A stretch of DNA of 6,233 nucleotides from Candidatus Zixiibacteriota bacterium (GTDB taxonomy: Bacteria > Blakebacterota > Blakebacteria > Blakebacterales > Blakebacteraceae), in assembly GCA_030604325.1 (NCBI GenBank), contig JAUVWC010000088.1, positions 1 through 6,233 on the forward strand, given 5' to 3'. The position numbers and the translations under genes are program-made. Shown here piece after piece: positions 1 to 4,645 of the stretch (positions are counted from its first letter, which is position 1; every line of letters starts with the position of its first letter). The notes under the pieces were generated by a model. That model saw only the letters and a program-made list of their open reading frames with translations, made no database searches and was not told where the DNA came from.

Positions 1-104
1 ACGCCCACCCGGATGGCCAGGTAAGTGGAACCCCAGACGATGGAGACGATAGCGTACGCCAGGTACACGTGGCCACGCGGGGCTGTGCCGGGGGAGGTAA
101 CCAT
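1..104 (-). CDS. EamA/DMT-family transporter, N-terminal fragment
   Basis: The gene runs off the left edge, so only the first 34 complete codons are visible. The peptide begins MVTSPGTAPRGHVYLAYAIV and continues into the segment WGSTYLAIRVG (residues 24-34). A first transmembrane helix ending in W-G-(S/T)-x-(Y/F)-x-(A/S)-I-(R/K) is typical of the EamA (10-helix drug/metabolite transporter) family, inner-membrane exporters of amino acids or other metabolites. The substrate cannot be told from this piece. The ATG at 102-104 has no good Shine-Dalgarno sequence. The frame stays open upstream and includes a TTG about 24 bases earlier, so the exact start is uncertain. Family assignment is fairly sure because of the motif; the rest of the protein is outside the window. 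Confidence 0.8.
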   Translation of the reverse strand, partial: MVTSPGTAPRGHVYLAYAIVSIVWGSTYLAIRVG

Positions 105-141
105 GGTGCGTCTAAGATAGTTGGTGCCCAACTCGGGCCTA

Positions 142-170
142 GTTATAAACCCACCGGTTTCCGGTTCCAG
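142..170 (-). promoter_or_regulatory. Possible promoter of the EamA-type transporter with a CCGG palindrome in the spacer
   Basis: On the minus strand TATAAC (142-147) is a 5/6 match to a -10 box and lies about 38 bases upstream of the ATG. A poor -35 (CTGGAA, 3/6) lies 17 bases further upstream. The spacer holds a perfect short inverted repeat, ACCGG-TTT-CCGGT (153-165), which could be an operator. The weak -35 makes this a tentative call. Confidence 0.35.
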
Positions 171-216
171 GCTGGCCGCGTTCGGAGCTTGAAATTCGAA
201 AAGTGATAGGCCTGAT

Positions 217-252
217 ACGATGAAAGGCGGCCCAGCAGTGATTGGGCCGCCT
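217..252 (-). terminator. Intrinsic terminator of the EEP lipoprotein gene
   Basis: A perfect 10-bp stem pairs 225-234 with 243-252 around an 8-base loop (235-242). The stem is very GC-rich (GGCGGCCCA and its complement). Read on the minus strand it is followed by TTTCATCGT, a short U-rich tail; on the plus strand it is followed by CCCCTGG, so it works best for minus-strand transcripts. It lies about 70 bases after the stop of the lipoprotein gene and before the transporter gene, so the two are probably separate transcription units. Confidence 0.7.
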
Positions 253-321
253 CCCCTGGAGATGACCGGTCGATCCCGTCCTATACGATATTACCAGTGC
301 TGACTGGCCATTACCGTTCCC

Positions 322-1425
322 TTACGGCAGGCGCATGATGGCGGACAAGCCGGCGTGATCGGAGGGCCACAGTCCTGAGGTAGTGCGGTCCTCCGGGTCG
401 GCTCCCACCCGCTTGATGCTTGAAACCTGGAATCCGTCGCTAAACAGTATGTAATCTATCCGCCTGTCCAGCTCGGAGGTTGTGTTAAGGAGATGAGACA
501 GCTGGCAGCAGGTGTGAGCCGTTCCCGTTACGCCTGCCTCCACCCAGGCATCCTCAAATCCCGCTGTGAGCAGGTTGCTGTAGGTTAGGGTTGTACTGCC
601 TGTACTGCCGTCGGCATCAGAGTTGAAGTCGCCGACCAGGATTATCGGCAGCTGGACCGTACTTAGATTATAGATCAGCTCGGTCGCCTGTACTATCTGG
701 ACCAGGGCCTGCCAGGATTCAGGATTATATGGGGTAGGACCAGCCGTTTCCAGATGTGTGGACACAAAATGGAACTCCTGGTCATCAATCTCGACATCAG
801 CCGAAACCCACCCCATCTGGAGGGTGATCGTAGCGCCGGGGAAAGGTATCTCCAGATTTGTCTCGTAAAGCCCATCATCGGTATTGCCGATCTCTACATC
901 ATCCCGCGCGAGCAGTACTTCATGGTCTACAAGGCGTATGTCGTCCAGCTGCTGGGTAATAGGATCGACAAGCATCGGCATTTCTATGTCGAATCCCTTC
1001 GAGATGACCACGGGGCTGTATGACGCACCGCGTTCCTCGAGTTCATCAAGGAGAATGTCGAGGAAGTTCAGCTCTTCGTCGGTAGCTTGAACAGGGTTGC
1101 CAAAGAGGAAATCGCCCGGGCTTTGCATGTAGACGGTCGATACCTCCTGCAGGCCGACCAGGTGGGGATTTTCTCTTACTATCTCGTCGGCCAGCGCTTC
1201 AGCCCGTTCCTCAAAATCGGTGCTCTGAGCCTCGGCCCATGCCTGCGCTACCCGAACAGGAATCATTTCAGGATTCGTTTCCTCGAGGATGACATTGAGG
1301 TCCGCACCGACGTAGATGTTCCATGTCATCACCCGTATCTCGGTTGCTTCCTTCTTTTTATCACAGCCCGCGGCAACGCCAATCAGCATCGCAACCGCGG
1401 CTCCGTAGAGGATCAACCGTTTCAT
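322..1425 (-). CDS. Lipoprotein of the endonuclease/exonuclease/phosphatase (EEP) superfamily
   Basis: This 367-residue protein is probably an exported metal-dependent phosphoesterase tethered to a membrane. Residues 1-20 form a lipoprotein signal peptide (MKRL, a hydrophobic stretch, then VAAG) before Cys21; Asp22 follows, which in E. coli acts as a Lol-avoidance (inner membrane) signal. The full EEP active-site set is present: TWN with Asn36, LQE with Glu94 (metal ligand), STH with His224, GDFN with Asp266 and Asn268, RID with Asp324, and SDH with Asp356/His357. Residues about 100-215 form a long segment between the second and third motifs. The substrate (DNA, phospholipid, sphingomyelin or phosphoinositide) cannot be assigned from motifs. 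The ATG at 1423-1425 has an AGGAGG (1432-1437) six bases upstream. The gene stands alone, with its own terminator downstream and a divergent regulator upstream. Confidence 0.9.
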   Translation of the reverse strand: MKRLILYGAAVAMLIGVAAGCDKKKEATEIRVMTWNIYVGADLNVILEETNPEMIPVRVAQAWAEAQSTDFEERAEALADEIVRENPHLVGLQEVSTVYMQSPGDFLFGNPVQATDEELNFLDILLDELEERGASYSPVVISKGFDIEMPMLVDPITQQLDDIRLVDHEVLLARDDVEIGNTDDGLYETNLEIPFPGATITLQMGWVSADVEIDDQEFHFVSTHLETAGPTPYNPESWQALVQIVQATELIYNLSTVQLPIILVGDFNSDADGSTGSTTLTYSNLLTAGFEDAWVEAGVTGTAHTCCQLSHLLNTTSELDRRIDYILFSDGFQVSSIKRVGADPEDRTTSGLWPSDHAGLSAIMRLP

Positions 1426-1445
1426 ATGGAGCCTCCTCTGTGTTA

Positions 1446-1468
1446 GAGAATCAAAGGTTCAGATTCTC
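1446..1468. repeat. Inverted repeat in the leader of the EEP lipoprotein gene
   Basis: GAGAATC (1446-1452) and GATTCTC (1462-1468) form a perfect 7-bp inverted repeat with a 9-base loop. It sits about eight bases upstream of the AGGAGG Shine-Dalgarno sequence of the lipoprotein gene, so it could be an operator or a leader hairpin affecting translation. The function is inference. Confidence 0.45.
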
Positions 1469-1698
1469 CTCTGGCCGGTCGCCTGGTTATCAGTCCCCGG
1501 CCGGTGAATCCGGTTTCAAAGGCTCTTTCTATCAAACTCCATGCCAGTATAGAGAATAGACGTGTAAAACGGGGAGGGGAAGGCGCAAACGCAGAATGGA
1601 AACAATTATTGGTCAATGAAGTGATGGAGGCGGGACCTGGTGCAAGGAAGCGGCACAGAACATCTGTGACACGAAGAGCACACCACCTGTGACCCGAG

Positions 1699-1716
1699 TG
1701 CAACTCTCCGGTTGCA
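1699..1716. promoter_or_regulatory. Candidate operator upstream of the regulator promoter
   Basis: TGCAAC (1699-1704) and GTTGCA (1711-1716) form a perfect 6-bp inverted repeat with a 6-base spacer. It ends 10 bases before the -35 box at 1727. Its symmetry and position fit a dimeric DNA-binding protein acting on this promoter. A hairpin followed by TTTC would be an alternative reading, but the stem is short and the tail weak. Confidence 0.4.
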
Positions 1717-1726
1717 TTTCTGCTGG

Positions 1727-1755
1727 TTGACGGTGACAGTTCGATAGGCTAGACT
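1727..1755 (+). promoter_or_regulatory. Sigma-70-type promoter of the response regulator gene
   Basis: TTGACG (1727-1732, 5/6 to the -35 consensus) is separated by exactly 17 bases from TAGACT (1750-1755, 4/6 to the -10 consensus). A start near 1762 would give a leader of about 20 bases containing AAAGGAGG (1769-1776), the Shine-Dalgarno site of the gene at 1781. Confidence 0.6.
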
Positions 1756-1780
1756 CTGCCCGCTTCCCAAAGGAGGCGGT

Positions 1781-3175
1781 ATGAGTTCGGTCCCACGTAT
1801 CGCCGTGGTCGACGACGACACGGTCCTGCTGGATATCCTGCACAAGACACTCACCGGACGCGGTTTCGACGTAGCAGTTTTCCCTGATGGCCTATCATTC
1901 CTCGGCGCGCTGGATGCAGGCGAGACGCCCGACGTGGCGGTGCTGGATATCCGTCTTCCCGGCACCGACGGTGTGGAGCTTCTGAAGCGTCTGCGTGAGG
2001 ATGTCCCCGCCTGCCGTGTGGTGATGATGACAGCCTATAAAAGCATGGACAGCATGCTCGACTCGATCCGCCATGGCGCCGTGGAATATCTCATGAAGCC
2101 TCTCACAGCCGGCGAAGTGGCCGACGCGGTTGAACAGAGTCTGAGGAAGCGTCGTCAGGGCGATAGCGTATCGGAGAGCATGCCGCTATTTGAGGCCAGG
2201 GCTGAGAAGGATGCTTCCGGTCTGGCCCGGGTAATGGGTCCAAGTAGGGCAGTGGCCGAAATTGAGGCGTTCGTCGGCAAGGCCGGACATGCCGATGTGC
2301 CGGTGTTGATCACGGGGGAGACGGGGACCGGCAAGGAGGTTGTGGCGCGTGCGATCCACGATGCCAGCAGCCGGAGAGCACGGCGGATGATTGTTCTCAA
2401 CTGTGGCGCTATTCCCGAAACCCTCATCGAGTCCGAGCTCTTCGGGTACATGCGCGGTGCCTTTACCGGAGCGAACGAAGATAAGATAGGTCTTATAGAG
2501 GCCGCCGATGGATCGACACTTTTCCTCGATGAAGTGGGGGAATTACCCCTGACAAACCAGGTAAAAATGCTCAGGGTGGTCCAGGATGGGGAAATCCGTC
2601 GCGTTGGCGGCCGGATAGCATCGCTGGTGGATGTCCGCGTGATCGCCGCCACCAACTCCAGCCTGGAGGATGCCGTAGCCGCCGGCAGTTTCCGGCGCGA
2701 CTTATTTTACCGGCTGAGCGTGTTGAGATTGCGGCTTCCTACTCTGCGGGAGAGGAAAGAGGATATCCCTCACCTGCTGGAGCGTTTCATCCATCAGTAC
2801 GGGCCGCGGGAGGCAGGGGAAACGCCGGCCTTCAGCAAGAGAGCCCTGCGTGCACTGATGCGCTATCCCTGGCCGGGCAATGTGAGGGAGCTGGAGAATG
2901 GAGGTCGCCCGCGTAGTCACCCTGGCAGAGGGCAGCTCCGTGGAGCTGAAAGACCTATCTGCGGAAATCAGAGCAGTGCAGCAGATCCGTGGTACAGGCA
3001 GCCTGAAGGCCGCTATGGACATGAAGGAACGACAATTAATTCTCGCCTCCCTCGAGTTGACGAAGTGGAACAAGACCGAGACGGCAAAGATGCTGGGGAT
3101 GTCCCGCCAGAACCTGTATCAGAAACTCAACTACCACGGAATACCACACAATCCTCCGACGTCAGGCAGCGGTGA
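1781..3175 (+). CDS. NtrC-family sigma-54 response regulator, frameshifted before its DNA-binding domain
   Basis: Residues 1-125 are a CheY-like receiver: acidic pocket D11-D13, phosphoacceptor Asp56, Thr84 and Lys106. Residues about 150-373 are the sigma-54-interacting AAA+ domain: Walker A GETGTGKE (179-186), GAFTGA loop (226-231) that contacts sigma-54, Walker B LFLDE (247-251), sensor I around AATN (289-292), arginine-finger region FRRDLFYR (304-311), and sensor II WPGNVRELEN (364-373). Such proteins hydrolyse ATP to open sigma-54 promoters after phosphorylation by a histidine kinase. The frame then runs on as about 91 residues unlike any family sequence to the TGA at 3173-3175. The expected continuation is in the next frame (2901-3191), so one extra base lies near 2900. 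Undoing it gives about 469 residues, a normal NtrC length. The start has AAAGGAGG five bases upstream. No histidine kinase gene is nearby. This may be a mutation, an assembly error or a real split. Confidence 0.9.
   Translation: MSSVPRIAVVDDDTVLLDILHKTLTGRGFDVAVFPDGLSFLGALDAGETPDVAVLDIRLPGTDGVELLKRLREDVPACRVVMMTAYKSMDSMLDSIRHGAVEYLMKPLTAGEVADAVEQSLRKRRQGDSVSESMPLFEARAEKDASGLARVMGPSRAVAEIEAFVGKAGHADVPVLITGETGTGKEVVARAIHDASSRRARRMIVLNCGAIPETLIESELFGYMRGAFTGANEDKIGLIEAADGSTLFLDEVGELPLTNQVKMLRVVQDGEIRRVGGRIASLVDVRVIAATNSSLEDAVAAGSFRRDLFYRLSVLRLRLPTLRERKEDIPHLLERFIHQYGPREAGETPAFSKRALRALMRYPWPGNVRELENGGRPRSHPGRGQLRGAERPICGNQSSAADPWYRQPEGRYGHEGTTINSRLPRVDEVEQDRDGKDAGDVPPEPVSETQLPRNTTQSSDVRQR
2884..2890 (+). 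promoter_or_regulatory. Shine-Dalgarno-like site before the internal ATG
   Basis: GAGGGAG (2884-2890) lies seven bases before the ATG at 2898-2900. It is part of the codons for the conserved V-R-E of the sensor II motif, so its presence may be chance, but the strength and spacing would allow internal initiation of the Fis-domain frame. Confidence 0.3.
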
Positions 3176-3191
3176 TGTCAAATCTGATTGA
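2898..3191 (+). CDS. Displaced C-terminal Fis-type DNA-binding domain of the sigma-54 regulator
   Basis: This 97-codon frame is the missing end of the upstream regulator. Its first residues after Met (EVARVVTLAEGSS) fit directly after the NVRELEN motif of the AAA+ domain. Residues about 40-82 are a Fis-type helix-turn-helix: an amphipathic helix (KERQLILASLEL), then KTETAKMLGMSRQNLYQKL, the usual end of NtrC-family proteins, which recognises enhancer sequences and dimerises. The ATG (2898-2900) overlaps the last in-frame family codon (AAT, 2897-2899) of the first frame. A Shine-Dalgarno-like GAGGGAG stands seven bases before it, so separate translation is possible. If made alone it would be a small Fis-like protein of 97 residues. 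The simplest view is that this is the broken end of one gene, not an independent gene. Confidence 0.7.
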   Translation: MEVARVVTLAEGSSVELKDLSAEIRAVQQIRGTGSLKAAMDMKERQLILASLELTKWNKTETAKMLGMSRQNLYQKLNYHGIPHNPPTSGSGDVKSD

Positions 3192-3278
3192 CACCATTAT
3201 TTCCCAGCCGGCAAGGGCCCACTGCAATACGCGAATTCTGTAAACTCCACTTCACACTATTGTTGGTCGTTGCTGTGA

Positions 3279-3307
3279 TTTATTGAACGGCTCCTCCAAG
3301 GTACAAT
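3279..3307 (+). promoter_or_regulatory. Possible sigma-70-type promoter of ssb
   Basis: TACAAT (3302-3307) matches the -10 consensus at 5/6. A weak TTTATT (3279-3284, 3/6) lies 17 bases upstream. It would give a leader of about 115 bases for ssb. Confidence 0.35.
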
Positions 3308-3356
3308 CTGTTGTCCCGCAATAGGTTTCACCCTCCCCCCGTTCTCTATCCGGAAC

Positions 3357-3372
3357 TGGCACAATGTTTGAT
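3357..3372 (+). promoter_or_regulatory. Near-match to a sigma-54 (-24/-12) promoter upstream of ssb
   Basis: CTGGCAC at 3356-3362 matches the -24 element, and TTGAT at 3368-3372 resembles the -12 element TTGC(A/T), with the correct GG-N10-G spacing. The conserved C of the -12 GC is an A here, which usually weakens such promoters. Transcription would start near 3383, about 45 bases before the ssb ATG. It lies next to a sigma-54 activator gene, which makes the match worth noting, but a chance match is possible. Confidence 0.3.
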
Positions 3373-3428
3373 CTGAAGACCAGCCACAGTCACGGGGCCC
3401 TCCGATCCACCTAGCGGGAGCACGCAGT

Positions 3429-3848
3429 ATGAACGGACTGAAGCTGCCTAACCTCAACATTGCCATCGTCACCGGCCGGCTCACGCGGGACCCCGAACTG
3501 CGCTACACGCAGAGCGGAGTACCAGCGCTGAATGCGAGATTGGCCAGCAACAGTTTCTACAAGGCTGCCGACGGGGAGTGGAAGCGGGAGGCTACCTATG
3601 TCGGGTTCGTTGCCTGGCAGGCACTGGCCGAGCGGTGCTACGAAAACCTGCATAAGGGAAGTGCAGTCATGGTTACCGGGCGGCTGAATTCGAGTGAATG
3701 GGAGACCGACGAAGGTGAGAAACGGTCACAGATCGAGATCCGGGCCGACCGGGTGCAATTCCTCGATCGGAAACCGACCGAGGGATTCGACGACGAGCAG
3801 GAATCTGAAAGTGAGGCGGAGGCAACACCGGAGGGGGTGGAAGGTTGA
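3429..3848 (+). CDS. ssb: Single-stranded DNA-binding protein
   Basis: The 139-residue protein binds single-stranded DNA during replication, recombination and repair. Residues about 8-112 form the OB fold: the opening VTGRLTRDPELRYTQSG (14-30), the W-K-x-E-A-T-Y-V-G-F strand (51-60) with aromatic residues expected to stack on bases, HKGSAVMVTGRL (75-86) and W91. Residues 113-139 are a short acidic tail. Bacterial SSBs normally end in a DDDIPF-like tip that recruits partner proteins; this one ends in PEGVEG, so the tip is missing. It may be a specialised or lineage-specific SSB. The start ATG has GGGAG (3416-3420) eight bases upstream, and the N-terminus (MNGLKLPNLN) fits the family. Its TGA overlaps the TTG start of the next gene, which implies co-translation. 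Confidence 0.9.
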   Translation: MNGLKLPNLNIAIVTGRLTRDPELRYTQSGVPALNARLASNSFYKAADGEWKREATYVGFVAWQALAERCYENLHKGSAVMVTGRLNSSEWETDEGEKRSQIEIRADRVQFLDRKPTEGFDDEQESESEAEATPEGVEG

Positions 3849-4198
3849 TCAAGCTGCCGACCCAGGCAGGCGATGTGCCGATTCCGCAGTTGCTGGGAGA
3901 TGTCTTGAGCGATGCGCGGGTTCAGGACTGCCTGTGGGTCGGTCTGATGGAATGGGATTTACGGATTCAGGACGTCGCGCTCCGGCCCCGGTTTACTGCA
4001 GAGGGGGGAACCCATCCGAGTGGGTGGGTGCTGTGTGTGGGCTTGGGGCCGGGTGTGCGGCTGGAAGTTATCGCGGGCCGTACGGGTGCGCCGGTTCACG
4101 AGGTGCGACTTATCGTCGCTCCGGCAGCGGCACCCAAGCTTATCCAGCGGACAATGGCATTGGCGTCCGGCCAACGTGTAGGGATGGGAGTCCGCTGA
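3845..4198 (+). CDS. Hypothetical protein translationally coupled to ssb
   Basis: I do not recognise this 117-residue protein. It starts with TTG (3845-3847), overlapping the ssb stop as TTGA, with a purine-rich GGAGGGGG about eight bases upstream; this layout is typical of translational coupling. The codons show normal protein-coding bias (many G in first position), and no other frame here gives a sensible protein. The protein begins MIKLPTQAGDVPIPQLLGDV, has no signal peptide or clear transmembrane helix, and looks like a small soluble alpha/beta domain: W-rich centre (W32, W37), a Gly-rich turn before V-L-C-V-G-L-G-P-G, then hydrophobic strands and a C-terminal helix. Coupling to ssb suggests a role with single-stranded DNA or with SSB, but that is inference. 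The long open frame in the neighbouring reading frame (from 3694) is an unlikely alternative because it crosses ssb. Confidence 0.7.
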   Translation: MIKLPTQAGDVPIPQLLGDVLSDARVQDCLWVGLMEWDLRIQDVALRPRFTAEGGTHPSGWVLCVGLGPGVRLEVIAGRTGAPVHEVRLIVAPAAAPKLIQRTMALASGQRVGMGVR

Positions 4199-4203
4199 GA
4201 CAT

Positions 4204-4259
4204 CTACCCGTTGGCCCTGGGTGGTGTCTGCATAAAGGGGGGCTGTAGACGCCGGGTAG
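4204..4259 (+). other. Foldable 3' untranslated region
   Basis: Between the stop at 4198 and the terminator at 4266 the RNA can fold: CTACCC (4204-4209) pairs with GGGTAG (4254-4259), and inside it GGTGTCT (4223-4229) pairs with AGACGCC (4247-4253, one G-U pair). An alternative pairing joins GGCCCT (4213-4218) to AGGGCC (4258-4263). It may be a stable 3' end or a small RNA processed from the ssb mRNA. It is not a tRNA and I do not recognise a known RNA family. Confidence 0.4.
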
Positions 4260-4265
4260 GGCCGA

Positions 4266-4297
4266 GTGTAGGGGACCTTCGGGTCCCCTTCACTTTT
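4266..4297 (+). terminator. Intrinsic terminator of the ssb unit
   Basis: A 7-bp GC-rich stem, GGGGACC (4271-4277) with GGTCCCC (4282-4288), closes a TTCG tetraloop, a very stable combination. The stem extends by an A-T pair, one mismatch and three further pairs to 4266/4293. TTTT (4294-4297) follows at once. It ends the ssb unit and lies directly against the stop codon of the convergent gene at 4299, so it separates the two converging units. Confidence 0.88.
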
Positions 4298-4298
4298 C

Positions 4299-4487
4299 TC
4301 AGATAATATCTTCGCTTGATTCGATAAGGCGCAGTGCGCCCCAGGCGAGGATTGCCCAGATAAGCGTTCCCAGGTAAATCATGCCTATCTCATTGAGCCC
4401 GGCCTCGTACCGTAAGGCGATCCCGGCGGGAACGAGGGACAGGATGAATAGCAGCAGGTAACCGCCGATCTGCTTTTGTATCTTCAC
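4299..4487 (-). CDS. Small two-helix membrane protein, function unknown
   Basis: This 62-residue protein is mostly two hydrophobic helices: residues about 7-25 (IGGYLLLFILSLVPAGIAL) and 33-54 (EIGMIYLGTLIWAILAW and following), joined by a short charged turn (RYEAGLNE). Lysines at 2 and 5 and Arg53 with an acidic tail suggest both ends are cytoplasmic. It starts with GTG (4485-4487), with GGAGG (4497-4501) nine bases upstream. It has its own strong promoter upstream and converges on the ssb unit. I know no family for it. The strong promoter and good ribosome site argue that it is a real gene. Confidence 0.75.
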   Translation of the reverse strand: MKIQKQIGGYLLLFILSLVPAGIALRYEAGLNEIGMIYLGTLIWAILAWGALRLIESSEDII

Positions 4488-4552
4488 TCTCCGGAACCTC
4501 CGTGTATTACTGGTACAGCCTTAATGCTTATCTTTCCTTATCAAGCGGGGGC

Positions 4553-4581
4553 ATCATAATTTTAGCGTGACTGTGAGTCAA
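4553..4581 (-). promoter_or_regulatory. Strong sigma-70-type promoter of the small membrane protein gene
   Basis: Read on the minus strand, TTGACT (4576-4581, 5/6) and TATGAT (4553-4558, 5/6) are separated by exactly 17 bases. Transcription would start near 4546, giving a leader of about 58 bases before the GTG at 4487. A 13-bp palindrome overlaps the -35 box. Confidence 0.65.
4568..4580. promoter_or_regulatory. Palindrome overlapping the -35 box, candidate operator
   Basis: TGACT-GTG-AGTCA is a perfect 5-bp inverted repeat around a 3-base centre. It covers most of the -35 element of the minus-strand promoter, so a protein bound here would block RNA polymerase. It also lies about 65 bases upstream of truA. 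The binding protein is unknown. Confidence 0.45.
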
Positions 4582-4590
4582 ACCAAAAGG

Positions 4591-4620
4591 GTGCCGAGGC
4601 ACTACGAAACATATTATGAT
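4591..4620 (+). promoter_or_regulatory. Possible truA promoter region
   Basis: Overlapping -10-like hexamers TATTAT (4612-4617) and TATGAT (4615-4620) lie about 25-30 bases before the truA start. No -35 consensus lies at the right distance; instead the inverted repeat GTGCC-GA-GGCAC (4591-4602) is there, which could bind an activator. The call is tentative. Confidence 0.35.
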
Positions 4621-4645
4621 TAACGTGTGAACAGACAGGACCGTT

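Larger units (their letters stand above)
1426..1780. other. Divergent intergenic region between the EEP lipoprotein and the regulator
   Basis: This 355-bp stretch holds no gene I can support. It contains an inverted repeat in the lipoprotein leader (1446-1468), a CCGG-N5-CCGG repeat (1501-1513), an isolated minus-strand -10-like TATACT (1546-1551) without a matching -35, two copies of CTGTGAC (1664-1670 and 1687-1693), an inverted repeat TGCAAC/GTTGCA (1699-1716) and a good plus-strand promoter (1727-1755). No convincing promoter for the lipoprotein gene is visible. A 62-codon open frame from a GTG at 1504 lacks a Shine-Dalgarno site. Confidence 0.6.

Noticed and set aside
1504..1692. A 62-codon plus-strand frame starting with GTG in the divergent intergenic region
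   Set aside because: It has no Shine-Dalgarno sequence and no recognisable domain, and it lies across probable regulatory sequence. Some G bias in first codon positions keeps it barely possible.
1443..1965. Minus-strand frames of 76-119 codons over the intergenic region and the start of the regulator
   Set aside because: They overlap a promoter and a confirmed coding region and have implausible compositions; they are chance open frames.
2898..2905. Programmed +1 frameshift site in the regulator
   Set aside because: There is a Shine-Dalgarno-like sequence upstream, but no stop or rare codon at the shift point and no slippery run, so a plain insertion is simpler. Kept only as an alternative in the findings.
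3188..3193. TTGACA at the stop codon of the regulator as a -35 box
   Set aside because: It is a perfect hexamer, but no -10-like sequence lies 16-18 bases downstream.
3694..4248. A 184-codon plus-strand frame across the end of ssb and the coupled gene
   Set aside because: It overlaps ssb, is rich in Arg, Gly and Ser in the manner of shifted-frame translations, and the 3845-4198 frame explains the region better.
4200..4265. tRNA-like fold between the coupled gene and the terminator
   Set aside because: There is no cloverleaf, no T-loop consensus and no CCA end; only simple nested helices.
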